DNA of 64,000 nt from Phycisphaerales bacterium (GCA_020849615.1 JADLFW010000019.1:62001-126000), one strand, 5' to 3'; numbered from the stretch's first letter, positions 1-8,575 are shown. A program made the numbers and translations. The notes: generated by a model from the sequence alone, not told the origin.

Positions 1-2
1 AG

Positions 3-62
3 CCCGGGATGGGCGGAACGTGGGCGGCGACCAACATCACGGCCTCCGCCATCGATGCCTGA
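3..62 (+). CDS. possible C-terminal end of an upstream gene
   Basis: An open frame runs from the window edge to a TGA at 60-62 and encodes about 19 residues with the G/C-ending codons usual here. It may be the tail of a gene that starts before the window, but the piece is too short to identify and could be chance. The 166 bases that follow hold no gene I can support and probably carry the promoter of the sigma factor at 229. Confidence 0.22.
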   Translation, partial: PGMGGTWAATNITASAIDA

Positions 63-228
63 CCGCGCAGATGAGATTGATTTTATTTCTCGTCTTGATG
101 CGCGGATGATCCGGCGGGATCTCCGGGCTCGGCGGACCGGTATGAAATAGACTTGGCGGCTCCGGGGGATTTCACGCGGGTTCCAGCGCGGGTGGTGTTC
201 CACGCGCGGTGGTCTTCGCTGATCCAGG

Positions 229-813
229 ATGGGACGCCAGGTGTCGCCAACGCCCCCCAATCCAGGTCAGGTATCGGAGCCCGTCGAGGTCGGCCTGGCG
301 CGACGGGCCGCTGCGGGCGACCGCGCAGCCTGGAACGACCTGATCGACTGCTACAAGCGGCTGGTGTACTCCATCCCGCGGCGGTACCGGCTCCCGGATG
401 ATGTCTGCGAAGATGTCTTCCAGAACACGTTCGTGCTGCTGGTGAAAGAACTGCCCCGCCTCCGCGACCCCGCCGCACTGACCAAGTGGCTGATGACCAC
501 CGCCCACCGAGAGTGCTGGCGGGCCGCTCGCAAGGCGCGCGGAACCTCCCTGCCACCGGAGCTGGCCGGGCCCGACGCGGCAGCGCCCCCCGAGGAATCG
601 ATGCTGCGGTGGGAACGCCAGCACCGGATCCACCTGGCCCTGGAAGCCGTCGGTGGCCGGTGCGAGGCGATGCTGCGGGCGATGTTCCTGGATCCGGCCC
701 GGCCCAGCTATTCCGAGATCGCCGAACGCCTAGGGCTAGCCCTGGGAAGCATCGGCCCGGTCCGGGCTCGGTGCCTTGAGAAGATGGTGAAGCTGCTGGA
801 GGACCTGCGCTAG
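229..813 (+). CDS. ECF-type RNA polymerase sigma-70 factor
   Basis: A 194-residue sigma factor that would direct RNA polymerase to a small regulon. Region 2 is visible at about residues 20-95, with the ARRAAAGDRAAWNDLI opening, the DVCEDVFQNTFV core typical of region 2.2, and a KWLMTTAHRECW segment of the region 2.3/2.4 type. Region 4 is at about 130-190 with a helix-turn-helix around YSEIAERLGLALGSIGPVRAR. The ATG at 229 lacks a good Shine-Dalgarno, so a GTG at 241 is an alternative start. It is followed after 122 bp by an anti-sigma-like gene and then by CHAT protease and subtilisin genes in tight overlap, which suggests its activity is controlled by proteolysis. That last point is inference from context. 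Confidence 0.85.
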   Translation: MGRQVSPTPPNPGQVSEPVEVGLARRAAAGDRAAWNDLIDCYKRLVYSIPRRYRLPDDVCEDVFQNTFVLLVKELPRLRDPAALTKWLMTTAHRECWRAARKARGTSLPPELAGPDAAAPPEESMLRWERQHRIHLALEAVGGRCEAMLRAMFLDPARPSYSEIAERLGLALGSIGPVRARCLEKMVKLLEDLR

Positions 814-935
814 CAGGTGTCCGCCCTGAATCGGGGGGTTGGTACACCAAAGCAACGAATTCGCCGCCCGCTTCGCGTTTGGGTGTACGTTCGGGGGAGG
901 CCGGGCCTCCTGCTGGCGGCAAGGAGGTACGACCC

Positions 936-1556
936 GTGGGCAGCGATCAGCCGAGCTTCGAGACCCTCATCGCGTACGTTCTGGGTGAGCTCGATCCCGC
1001 GTCGGCGGAAGCCGTCCGCCGGCAGGTCGAGGGGCCCGGCGGATCGGGGGCCATCTTGGCCCGGATCCGGACGCTCTTCGACACCATGCGGGCCGATGAC
1101 TCGGTGCTGCCGCCGCGGGCGGTGGTGGACCGGGCGCGGGATCTGGTCGGCGCATCGCCCGCCCGTGCGGCCGCGTCCGCCGCGGCGTGGTGGGCCCGCG
1201 CCATCGAAAGCGCTGCGGCCCTGGTCTTCGACAGCCGGGCCCAGACGGCGACGGCGGGGTTCCGCGGCGCTGCGATGGGCCGGCAACTCTCGTTCCGCTG
1301 CGACCAGGCGGAGATCGATCTCGCGGTGACCGAGGCCGCCGGCGGCGGCTGGACGATCATGGGCCAGGTTGACCCCGCGGGCGGCGGGATCGCCGGAAGC
1401 GTCGCGCTGGTGGCGCCGGATGCGGCCGAGCCCGATGCGATCGCGGTGCTCGACGCCGCCGGGCGGTTCCGGGTCCAGACCCGGCTGCCGGCGTGCGATG
1501 TGCGGCTGCTGATCGGCGGCACAGTGGTTGGGCTTGGAACAGTGAGCCTTGAATGA
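936..1556 (+). CDS. anti-sigma-like regulatory protein
   Basis: About 206 residues from a GTG at 936. This start is chosen because AAGGAGG lies at 921-927, eight bases upstream; a longer frame from 879 has no such site. The N-terminus (FETLIAYVLGELDP) resembles the first helix of anti-sigma factors, but the HxxxCxxC zinc site is absent. The middle is helical and Arg/Ala-rich. The last 90 residues look like a beta-rich ligand or carboxypeptidase-regulatory-like domain. There is no signal peptide or membrane helix, so it should be cytosolic. Its stop overlaps the start of the CHAT gene (ATGA, 1553-1556). I infer that it holds the sigma factor at 229 inactive and may be the CHAT substrate; nothing in the sequence proves this. 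Confidence 0.55.
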   Translation: MGSDQPSFETLIAYVLGELDPASAEAVRRQVEGPGGSGAILARIRTLFDTMRADDSVLPPRAVVDRARDLVGASPARAAASAAAWWARAIESAAALVFDSRAQTATAGFRGAAMGRQLSFRCDQAEIDLAVTEAAGGGWTIMGQVDPAGGGIAGSVALVAPDAAEPDAIAVLDAAGRFRVQTRLPACDVRLLIGGTVVGLGTVSLE

Positions 1557-4396
1557 CAGTTGAACAGCAGACCCATGCCGAACTGCTGGAGACGATCGCG
1601 GGCCTGGAGCCGGGCCCGGCGATTGAACTGCTCCGTTCGCGGGGTCTGGATCGCGGCGTGCTGCCGGCGCTGATCGATGCGGCCGAGGGCCTGGTGATCG
1701 CGGACCTGTCGCGTGCTCTTGATGTCACGCAGCGGCTGGTGGCGCTGGCGGATGCGATAGGGCCGGAGGTGCCGCGGGCGCGGGCCCGGCGGGCCTGGGC
1801 CCAGGCGCTGGCTTACGCCAACCGCTTCCAGGAAGCGATCGGCGCGCTCAACGAGGCCACAGCGCTCGCCGACAGCGCCGGCGCTCCCGTCGAGGCCGCC
1901 CGCGCGCGACTCACCACGCTGCACGCCCTGGCCCGGATGGGCCGATTTGACGATGCCGTCGAGGCCGGGCTCGCCGCGCGTGCCGCGTTCATCGAGGCCG
2001 GCGAGCCGGTGCTGGCGGCGCGGGCCGACATCAACCTCGGCGTGACACAGCGGATGCGCGACCGCCCCCGCGAGGCGATCGCGCACTTCGACCTCGCCCG
2101 GCTCGCACTCACCGAACAACCCATGCTGCTGGCGCAGCTCGAGAGCAACCGGGCCGAGGCGCTGCTCGACCTCAATCGATTCGGGGAGGCCGAGCGGGCG
2201 TTCGAATCGGCGCGGGCCGAGTTCCTGCGCATCGGGGCCCGGCGGGCCGCCGGCATCGTGGAAGGCAATCTCGCGGACCTCGCCAGCCGCCAGGGGCGCC
2301 TCGACCAGGCGCTGGGCCACTTCGAGGGTGCGCTCCGGCAGCTCGGCGAGAGTGAATCGCCCGGCGACACCGCGCGGCTGCTGGCCGAGCAGGCCGAGGC
2401 CTTCGCGGCGATCGGCATGCACGCGGAAGCCGCGGAAGCCTACCGCCGCGCCGCCCCCGTGCTCCAGGAGAAGCGGATGGCCTGGGAGTCGGCCCGCGCA
2501 CTGGCCGGGCTGGGACGCACGCTGGTGGCGCTGGGCCGTCCCGATGAGGCGCGGGCCCAGCTCGCGATCGCGGCCGAGGCCTTCAGCGCGCTGCGGCATT
2601 CGACGGGCCTGGGCCGCGTGCGCCTGAGCCAGGCGGCGGCCGCGGCCCGCGCCTCCGAGGCCGAGGTGCTGCTGATGCAGGCCATGAACCTGCTCGCGGA
2701 CCGTCCGGCCGAGCTGGTGCTGACCCGGCTGCACCTGTCATCGCTCGCGCTGCAGGCGGGCCGGTTCGACGAAGCGGACAAGCTCGCCCACGCGGCGCTC
2801 GCCGAGGCCCGGCAGCTGGACCTGGCCCCGCTGGTGGCGGACCTGCTGCACGCGATCGCGCGGGTGCACCGGGCCCGGGGCCGCCTGGCGGACGCGGTGG
2901 CGACCCTGCGCGAGGCGATCGGCGAGGTGGAACGCGTGCGCGGCATGCTGGGCGCCGACCGGTTCCGCGCGGCCTTCCTCGGCGGACGCCTGGCGGTGTA
3001 TGAAGACGCGGTGGCCGCCGTGCTCGACCAGGACGGGCCCGACGCCGCGGCCGAGGCCTTCACGCTCGCCGAACGGGCCAAGAGCCGCTCGCTCCTTGAC
3101 CTCCTTCACGGCGGCGGGCAGCTGGCCGAATCGCTGGTCCCCAGCGCGGCCGAACCCGGCGATGCGAAGCTGCTGGCCGACCTCGCCCGCCTGCGCGGCG
3201 AGCTCAACGCCCTGTACGCCCAGCTGGATGACCCCGCGGGCCGCCGGTCGTACGAGCCGGGTGTGTGGCGCCGCGCCGTGCGCGACCACGAATCAAAGAT
3301 CGCCGGGCTCGAGGGCCGACTCGCGGCGACGCGCCGATACGCATCGGTGTTCGGCGAGCCGGTCGGGCTGGCGGCCGCCCGCGCGATGCTCGAGCCCGGC
3401 GCCGGGCTCGTCGAGTTCTTCGAAGAGTGCGGGCGCTTCTCCGCGATCGTGGCGACAGGCGACGGGGCGACCGTCGTGCGCGGGCTGGCGACTCCCGCCG
3501 AGATCCGCGAGCATGTCGAGGGGCTCTACTTCCAGATCGGCCGGGCCGTGTCGCGCGGGCTGCCCGATGGACCCGCCGGCGAGCGGCTCGCGGCCGCCGC
3601 CGAGTCCGAGACCGCCGCCCTGCACCGCCTGCTGATCGACCCGCTGCGCGCGTCGATCGCGCCGCTCCAGCGCATCATCTTCGTCCCCCACGGCGTGCTG
3701 CACGCCGTGCCGTTCCACGCGCTCTCGGGCGGGCGCGGGCCGCTCTGCGAGGCCTTCGAAATCGCCTACGCCCCCAGCGCCAGCGTGCTGGACCAGCTCG
3801 TGCGCAGGCCCACCGGCCCGGCCGAGGGAGCACGCGTTGTCGTCGGGCTATCGGACGAACTGATCCCCCACGCCGAGCGCGAGGCGCGGGCCGTCGCGGC
3901 GCGCCTGGGCGGCGCACGGCTCATCACCGGCGCTGACGCGACAATCGCCCGCGTGTCCGAAGCGATGCGCGGCGCCTCGCTGGTGCACCTGGCGACGCAC
4001 GCCCGCTTCATCGCGTCTCACCCGCTCGCCTCGGGCGTGAAACTGGCGGATGGTTGGCTGACCGCCCGGGATATCTACGGCCTGCGGCTGGATGGGGCCG
4101 AGGTGGTGCTGAGCGGCTGCGACACCGGACGGTCGGTGGCGGCCGCGGGCGAGGAACTGATGGGACTTTCCAGGGCGTTCCTGGTCGCGGGGGCGAGATC
4201 GCTCGTGATGAGCCTCTGGCCCGCGCATGATCAATCCACCGCGGAATTCATGGTGTCGATCTACGGCGACCGGTACGATGGCGGGCGACCGGGCCCGGGC
4301 CTGTGCGGGCCGATCCGCAGCGCGTGGACAAGCCTCAGGGCCCGACGCGGGCATATCGCGGCGTGGGCTCCCTTCGTCCTGATAGGTGCAACATGA
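1553..4396 (+). CDS. TPR-repeat CHAT-domain protein (caspase-like protease)
   Basis: A 947-residue protein. Helical tetratricopeptide-like repeats fill roughly residues 60-460 (repeated A-x-x-L-x-x-x-G-x-x-x-x-A patterns), followed by a coiled linker and a C-terminal CHAT domain from about 690. The caspase-type dyad is intact: His816 in HLATHA and Cys856 in LSGCDTG, with the strongly conserved GEELMGLSRAFLVAGARS stretch after it. CHAT proteins are peptidases of the caspase clan, and TPR-CHAT proteins elsewhere cleave specific partner proteins on activation. Both junctions are 4-bp ATGA overlaps, with the anti-sigma-like gene upstream and the subtilisin gene downstream, so the three should be co-translated. 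The likely role is a sensor protease acting on the neighbouring anti-sigma or sigma factor. It is cytosolic, with no signal peptide. Confidence 0.85.
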   Translation: MTVEQQTHAELLETIAGLEPGPAIELLRSRGLDRGVLPALIDAAEGLVIADLSRALDVTQRLVALADAIGPEVPRARARRAWAQALAYANRFQEAIGALNEATALADSAGAPVEAARARLTTLHALARMGRFDDAVEAGLAARAAFIEAGEPVLAARADINLGVTQRMRDRPREAIAHFDLARLALTEQPMLLAQLESNRAEALLDLNRFGEAERAFESARAEFLRIGARRAAGIVEGNLADLASRQGRLDQALGHFEGALRQLGESESPGDTARLLAEQAEAFAAIGMHAEAAEAYRRAAPVLQEKRMAWESARALAGLGRTLVALGRPDEARAQLAIAAEAFSALRHSTGLGRVRLSQAAAAARASEAEVLLMQAMNLLADRPAELVLTRLHLSSLALQAGRFDEADKLAHAALAEARQLDLAPLVADLLHAIARVHRARGRLADAVATLREAIGEVERVRGMLGADRFRAAFLGGRLAVYEDAVAAVLDQDGPDAAAEAFTLAERAKSRSLLDLLHGGGQLAESLVPSAAEPGDAKLLADLARLRGELNALYAQLDDPAGRRSYEPGVWRRAVRDHESKIAGLEGRLAATRRYASVFGEPVGLAAARAMLEPGAGLVEFFEECGRFSAIVATGDGATVVRGLATPAEIREHVEGLYFQIGRAVSRGLPDGPAGERLAAAAESETAALHRLLIDPLRASIAPLQRIIFVPHGVLHAVPFHALSGGRGPLCEAFEIAYAPSASVLDQLVRRPTGPAEGARVVVGLSDELIPHAEREARAVAARLGGARLITGADATIARVSEAMRGASLVHLATHARFIASHPLASGVKLADGWLTARDIYGLRLDGAEVVLSGCDTGRSVAAAGEELMGLSRAFLVAGARSLVMSLWPAHDQSTAEFMVSIYGDRYDGGRPGPGLCGPIRSAWTSLRARRGHIAAWAPFVLIGAT

Positions 4397-5658
4397 ACAT
4401 GAGCAGCGTATCGAAGGTCCTGGCGGCCATGGCGGCGATGGCGACGATGATGGCCCCGGCCCTCCCGGCCCGCGCCAGCGACCCGGGAGATGAGGTGCCC
4501 GCGCAGATCGTGCTGCGGCTGCTGCCGGGCCACGACATCGCGGACATCATCAACCCCGAGCGCATGGTCGTGAGGGCGACCTTCCCGCCCCGCTCGCTGT
4601 ACGTCGTGCAGGCGCTGCCGGGGTACGACGACGACATGGATGCGCTCGTGGACCAGCTGCGCAGCGACGGCCGCGTCAGCGGGTGCGAGAAGCACCTCTT
4701 CAACGGCGTCACCGAGGGGAGCACCCAGAGCTTCTTCGTGCGCGTCCCCCCGCCCCCCGACTACACCGACCAGCCCGCGGCCCGGAAGCTGGGCCTGCCC
4801 CAGGTGCACGAATACACGACCGGCGCGGGTGTGACGGTCGCGGTCCTCGACACGGGCCTGTCGCCCCACTCCTACCTAGCCGGGCACACCGTGCCGGGCT
4901 ACGACTGGCTGACGGGCGGGCCCGACACCTCCGACCTCGCCGACGGCATCGACCAGGACGGTGATGGCGCCGCCGACGAGATGGCGGGCCACGGCACCTT
5001 CGTCGCCGGCGTCATCCACACGACCGCGCCCGGCGCGATGCTCATGCCGATCCGCGTGCTGGACAGCGACGGGCTGGGCACTTCGTTCGCGCTGGCCGCC
5101 GGCATCTACCACGCGATCGACCACGGGGCCCGGGTGATCAATATCAGCCTGAGCTCGCCCGAAGAATCCTTCGCGGTTAGCGAGGCCGTCGCCGAGGCGA
5201 TCTCGCGCGGCGTGGTGGTGGTCGCGGCGGTCGGCAACGAGGCCCGCGGACGCAGCACGTACCCCGCCGCAACGACCGGCGTCATCGGCGTGGCGGCCAT
5301 CGATCTCGCCGACCGCCTGCTCCCGACCAGCGATCACGGCGACCACGTCTCCGTCTGCGCGCCGGGCCAGGGCATCCTGAGCGTCCTCCCGGGCGAGGAG
5401 CACGCCACCGCGACCGGCACCAGCTTCGCCGCGGCCTTCGTCTCGGGCATCACCGCCATGACCGTCTCGAAGCACCCGCAGTGGTCACCCGCGGCGGTGC
5501 GCAGCGGGCTGATGGCCCAGGCCGTGAACATCGATGCGCTCAACCCGGGATTCGAGCTCGAGCTCGGCGCGGGACGAATCACGGCGTGGAGCCTCAAGAC
5601 GGGCCGGCGCGCATTGAACGGCGCGGGCATGGCGCCGCCCTCCAGCGGCCCGAAGTGA
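4393..5658 (+). CDS. secreted S8 family (subtilisin-like) serine protease
   Basis: A 421-residue subtilase. The start at 4393 is preferred over an in-frame ATG at 4303 because it overlaps the CHAT stop as ATGA and opens directly into a signal peptide (MSSVSKVLAAMAAMATMM, cleavage near Ala-Arg-Ala-Ser). A pro-region of about 110 residues precedes the catalytic domain. The triad is complete: Asp153 in AVLDTG, His200 in GHGTFVAG and Ser344 in GTSFAAAFVSG, with the oxyanion Asn in VGNEARG. It is exported, so it cannot act directly on the cytosolic sigma and anti-sigma pair. It may process a secreted or surface target of the same regulon, for example the FG-GAP protein downstream, but that is speculative. 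A strong terminator follows at 5709. Confidence 0.9.
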   Translation: MNMSSVSKVLAAMAAMATMMAPALPARASDPGDEVPAQIVLRLLPGHDIADIINPERMVVRATFPPRSLYVVQALPGYDDDMDALVDQLRSDGRVSGCEKHLFNGVTEGSTQSFFVRVPPPPDYTDQPAARKLGLPQVHEYTTGAGVTVAVLDTGLSPHSYLAGHTVPGYDWLTGGPDTSDLADGIDQDGDGAADEMAGHGTFVAGVIHTTAPGAMLMPIRVLDSDGLGTSFALAAGIYHAIDHGARVINISLSSPEESFAVSEAVAEAISRGVVVVAAVGNEARGRSTYPAATTGVIGVAAIDLADRLLPTSDHGDHVSVCAPGQGILSVLPGEEHATATGTSFAAAFVSGITAMTVSKHPQWSPAAVRSGLMAQAVNIDALNPGFELELGAGRITAWSLKTGRRALNGAGMAPPSSGPK

Positions 5659-5708
5659 TCGCGGATCGCGCGTGACCGCGCCCCGCGCATACGCGCATTG
5701 AGCAACGA

Positions 5709-5734
5709 CCCGCGCCCCGGTGCGCGGGTTTTTT
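5709..5734 (+). terminator. Rho-independent terminator of the sigma-CHAT-subtilisin operon
   Basis: A 7-bp stem CCCGCGC (5709-5715) pairs with GCGCGGG (5722-5728) across a 6-base loop, followed directly by six T. It lies 50 bp after the subtilisin stop and separates that operon from the FG-GAP gene. Confidence 0.85.
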
Positions 5735-5861
5735 CTGCGCGCTCGCCGCGCGGGCCCGCACGCGAACTCATTCTCGGCATCGCTGTATTTCGCCCCGCGG
5801 CCCGCGCTCCTGATGCGCGGGGGCGTTCGTCCCCGTCAACCGCAAACAAGGAGCAACAGAC

Positions 5862-7130
5862 ATGAACAAGCCAACCAGGACTCTCCATCTCATCACCGCG
5901 ATGACGCTGCTGTGCGGGCTCGCCGCGGGCGCTTCGGCCGCGGTCTCGTTCGGCCCGCCCGTCTCGTACGCGGCCGCCCAGCGGCCCAGCGGCGTCGCGA
6001 TGGGCGACTTCGACGGCGACGGCGATGCCGATGTCGCCGTCACGGTCGACACCCCGGACCGCATCCTGCTCTTCATCAACGACGGCGTGGGCGGGCTGAC
6101 GCCGGGCGCCGCCATCCCCACGGGCGCCGGCACGGGCGCGGGCTCGATCGTCGCCGGCGACTGGGATGGCGACACCGATGTCGACCTCGCCGTCGTGCTG
6201 CGGAACATCTCCCAGGTGCGGGTGTATGTCAACACGGGCGGCGTCTTCGCGGCCGGCGGCTCGACCCCCGTCGGCGCCACCGCCCAGGACCTCTCCGCCG
6301 GCAACCTCGACGGCGATGCCGACACCGACCTCGTGGTCGTGAACCGCGATTCCGATTCGGTCTCGATCCTCACCAACACGGGCGGCGCGTTCACCGCCAC
6401 GACGCTCGCCGTCGGCGGCGAGCCCCGCGGCGCTGCGCTCGGCGATGCCGATGGCGACCTGGACCTCGATCTCTTCGTCACCAGCCACGATGATCGCACC
6501 GTCCGCGTCTATCCGAACACCGGCGGCTCGTTCTCGACGTTCACCACTTACTCCACGCCCGGCGACCGGCCCGACGGCGTCGAGATCGGCGACCTCACCG
6601 GCGACGGGCGGATCGATTTCGTGACCACCGCGGGCGACCGCGTGTGGGTCTTCCCGAACACCGGCGGCGCGTTCGGCGCGCCGACCATCGTCGCATCCGG
6701 CGGCCAGAACCCGGGCCGGGTGGTCATCGCCGACTTCGAGGCCGACGGCGACCTCGATGTGGCCGTGAACAACCAGGGCACCAACACCCTGGCCGTCTTC
6801 GCCAACGCGGGCGCCGGCGCCCTGGCGGCCCCGGTGCTGCTGTCGACCGGAATCAACCCCGGCGAGTTCACCGCCGGCAACCTCACCGGCGGAGCGCCCG
6901 ACCTCATCTCCGCCGACCGCGACTCCAACCAGATCTCGGTCTTTCTGAACGCGGCCGGGCCCGCCTGCCGCGTCGACTTCACCGGCGATGGCCTGGTCGA
7001 CTTCGCCGACTACCTGGCGTTCCTGAACCTCTACGACGCGCAGGACCCCAGGGCCGACCTCAACGGCGACGGCCTGGTCGACTTCACCGACTACCTCGAT
7101 TTCCTCAACGAGTTCGAAGCCGGCTGCTGA
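5862..7130 (+). CDS. secreted seven-repeat FG-GAP/VCBS protein with GC-type dockerin tail
   Basis: A 422-residue exported protein. AAGGAG at 5848-5853 supports the ATG at 5862, and a signal peptide covers about the first 27 residues (hydrophobic run ending in Ala-Ser-Ala). Seven successive FG-GAP/VCBS-type repeats follow, each with a calcium-loop-like core such as GDFDGDGDADVAV, GDWDGDTDVDLAV, GNLDGDADTDLVV, GDADGDLDLDLFV or ADFEADGDLDVAV. This number fits one seven-bladed beta-propeller. The last 50 residues hold two dockerin-like DFTGDGLVDFADYL units and end in Phe-Glu-Ala-Gly-Cys. Such tails are found on secreted Phycisphaerae proteins and probably mediate anchoring. It has its own promoter region and terminator, so it is separate from the upstream operon. 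Confidence 0.88.
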   Translation: MNKPTRTLHLITAMTLLCGLAAGASAAVSFGPPVSYAAAQRPSGVAMGDFDGDGDADVAVTVDTPDRILLFINDGVGGLTPGAAIPTGAGTGAGSIVAGDWDGDTDVDLAVVLRNISQVRVYVNTGGVFAAGGSTPVGATAQDLSAGNLDGDADTDLVVVNRDSDSVSILTNTGGAFTATTLAVGGEPRGAALGDADGDLDLDLFVTSHDDRTVRVYPNTGGSFSTFTTYSTPGDRPDGVEIGDLTGDGRIDFVTTAGDRVWVFPNTGGAFGAPTIVASGGQNPGRVVIADFEADGDLDVAVNNQGTNTLAVFANAGAGALAAPVLLSTGINPGEFTAGNLTGGAPDLISADRDSNQISVFLNAAGPACRVDFTGDGLVDFADYLAFLNLYDAQDPRADLNGDGLVDFTDYLDFLNEFEAGC

Positions 7131-7167
7131 GACGGCACCTCTCCAGTTCGAACACTCCTCTCGAAGC

Positions 7168-7201
7168 AACCGCCCCCGCCACAACCGGGGGCGGTTGTTT
7201 T
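7168..7201 (+). terminator. Rho-independent terminator after the FG-GAP gene
   Basis: An 11-bp perfect stem, AACCGCCCCCG (7168-7178) with CGGGGGCGGTT (7186-7196), has a 7-base loop and is followed by GTTTT. It lies 38 bp after the stop and just before the left end of the integrated element. Confidence 0.85.
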
Positions 7202-7246
7202 CCTGAAACCGCAGCCGCGCCCACCGCAGCGCTCACGGCAGCGGTC

Positions 7247-7297
7247 GGCACCATCAGTCACTTCCGGGAACACTGCGGGCGACAGGAATCGAACCTG
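7247..7297 (+). repeat. attL: left copy of the 51-bp att direct repeat
   Basis: Identical over 51 bases to 13797-13847. Positions 7275-7297 match the 3' 23 bases of the tRNA-Leu gene (read on the minus strand); positions 7247-7274 match the 28 bases immediately downstream of that tRNA. The rest of the tRNA is missing here, so this copy is not a tRNA gene. It lies in the same translational frame position as the right copy. Confidence 0.9.
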
Positions 7298-7480
7298 ACG
7301 AGCCCCTCGCAGGAATGCCGAGCAATCAGGCCCGAAACCGCTGTCGGCGCGGAGCCTGTGCCAGCCGGTGTGCCAAATGACCCCGATTTGGAGGCCGTCA
7401 TCCGGGCTTGGCCCGGGCTGTCGCCCGTTGAACGGCAGGCGGTTGCGATGATGGTGCGGGCGGTAGCGACACGCCACTGA
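7298..7480 (+). other. detached 60-codon C-terminal exon-like tail of the integrase (joined only in the circular form)
   Basis: Immediately inside attL an open frame continues for 60 codons to the TGA at 7478-7480. It has no start codon or ribosome site of its own. The reading frame of the att repeat (GTISHFREHCGRQESNL) is the same here as in the integrase gene at the other end, so recombination of the two att copies would fuse the integrase to this segment. The encoded tail contains a conserved-looking unit, DPDLEAVIRAWPGLSPVERQ, followed by a helix rich in Val, Ala and Met. From memory, similar segments occur at the ends of other planctomycete recombinases; this needs a search. In the integrated state it is untranslated or translated only by read-through. 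Confidence 0.7.
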
Positions 7481-7508
7481 CCCGTCCAGGTCGGTCACCC
7501 CCAAAGAA

Positions 7509-8264
7509 CTACGCCCCCCCAATCTGCTTCAGCATTGCCCGAACCTCGTCCGGCGAAAATGGGGGCTGTCGCATGTGAATGACGGCGTGACAGTTAGGAC
7601 ACACAGGCACCAGATCGATCGACGGGTTGACCATGTGTGCTTTCCCCACGGCAGCGAGAGACTCCAAGTGGTGGACATGAATGAATCCCTGAGCGTGGAC
7701 GCCGTACACCTTCCCGAAGTCGCAGCCACACACGAGGCAGTTTGGACCCCTGGCGGCGATGCACGCCCGGCGTAGTGCAGGGTCCCGCTCATACACGCTG
7801 ACTTCGACCTCGATCACGCCGCCCTCTTGTCTCGCTTTGCCCCCGGCGTTCGTCAGCAAGACATCGCATTGGACTTCACCCCCGCTCGTCTGGATTGCGG
7901 CGATTTGCCTTCCGAAGTAAGTCACTTTGGGCGGGTCCGTCCGATAGAGGCACTGCGCAAAGCAGAAACCTCGCCGGGTGAAAAAATCGCAGCGATCATC
8001 AATCGTTCCTCCCGGCGTGGTCTCACCTACTTGATTGGTAAAGGGGTCAACCGTGGTAAGGAAGTACCGACTTGGCGGCGAGTACCCCGCGGTGCATTCA
8101 CCGTACTCACCTCCGACGGGTTTCGTTCCACCGCCCTTCTCCCGAAGGTCGCGGGCTATCTTCACAAGTTCGTCGTGCGCGGGGACTTCGATAATCTCAC
8201 TGACCTGCTTGCGCCGCCGTCCTTCCTTTCGATAGACCTTGATCTCGACTTTCTGCGTTGCCAT
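7509..8264 (-). CDS. HNH endonuclease
   Basis: A 251-residue protein if it starts at the ATG at 8264 (MATQKVEIKVYRKEG); a longer frame begins at 8414. The C-terminal 90 residues are a standard HNH nuclease: CLVCGCDFGKVYG (first zinc knuckle), IHVHHLESL (catalytic His pair), NPSIDLVPVCPNCHAVIH (Asn, second knuckle and final His). A VEVSVYERDPALRRACI lead-in of the kind found in stand-alone HNH restriction-like proteins precedes it. The N-terminal 150 residues are not recognised and hold several Cys (CDFFTRRGFCFAQC). It points away from the other element genes and may be a cargo restriction or homing-type nuclease. No methylase lies beside it, which leaves modification-dependent cutting as one possibility. 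Confidence 0.82.
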   Translation of the reverse strand: MATQKVEIKVYRKEGRRRKQVSEIIEVPAHDELVKIARDLREKGGGTKPVGGEYGECTAGYSPPSRYFLTTVDPFTNQVGETTPGGTIDDRCDFFTRRGFCFAQCLYRTDPPKVTYFGRQIAAIQTSGGEVQCDVLLTNAGGKARQEGGVIEVEVSVYERDPALRRACIAARGPNCLVCGCDFGKVYGVHAQGFIHVHHLESLAAVGKAHMVNPSIDLVPVCPNCHAVIHMRQPPFSPDEVRAMLKQIGGA

Positions 8265-8575
8265 GGTTGCGCAGCTTAACCGACCCCATTCATCGCCAAT
8301 GGACGACCGTCCAATCGCGTCAATCGGAGCCCCTCGGAAGCTCAACCGCGCGCACCGGCCCCCTCCCGGCGCAATCGGGGACCGCACCAACGAATACGCC
8401 CCCCTCTCCCCCATGCGGGGGTCGGGGTCGCCGCCCCCTTACACACGAGGGCGCAATACCCCCTATAGCCCCCCGAATGGACGGCCCCCCTGACCCCCTG
8501 TTGCAAGGGCCGACGATGCTCGCCGAATGATAACCGCCGATCCTCCGTAGGTGGCCGTTGCGATATCTTGCCTAC
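8265..8575. other. divergent non-coding region of the element (promoters, possible origin)
   Basis: This 311-bp stretch separates the HNH gene from the rightward genes. No convincing gene is seen. It is rich in C runs on the plus strand (several CCCCC tracts between 8396 and 8505) and contains a short hairpin, CCCCCATGCGGGGG, near 8410. Such a region could hold the divergent promoters and, since the element encodes a replication-type ATPase, possibly an origin. I see no regular iterons, so that is only a suggestion. Confidence 0.3.

Noticed and set aside
879..935. Longer N-terminus for the anti-sigma-like protein
   Set aside because: The GTG at 936 has a near-perfect ribosome site (AAGGAGG at 921-927), while the start at 879 has none.
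4303..4392. Longer N-terminus for the subtilisin
   Set aside because: The added 30 residues lie within the CHAT coding sequence and would bury the signal peptide. The ATG at 4393 overlaps the CHAT stop and opens the signal peptide.
7275..7297. Second tRNA-Leu gene at the left end of the element
   Set aside because: Only the 3' 23 bases of the tRNA are present as part of the att repeat; the rest of the cloverleaf is missing.
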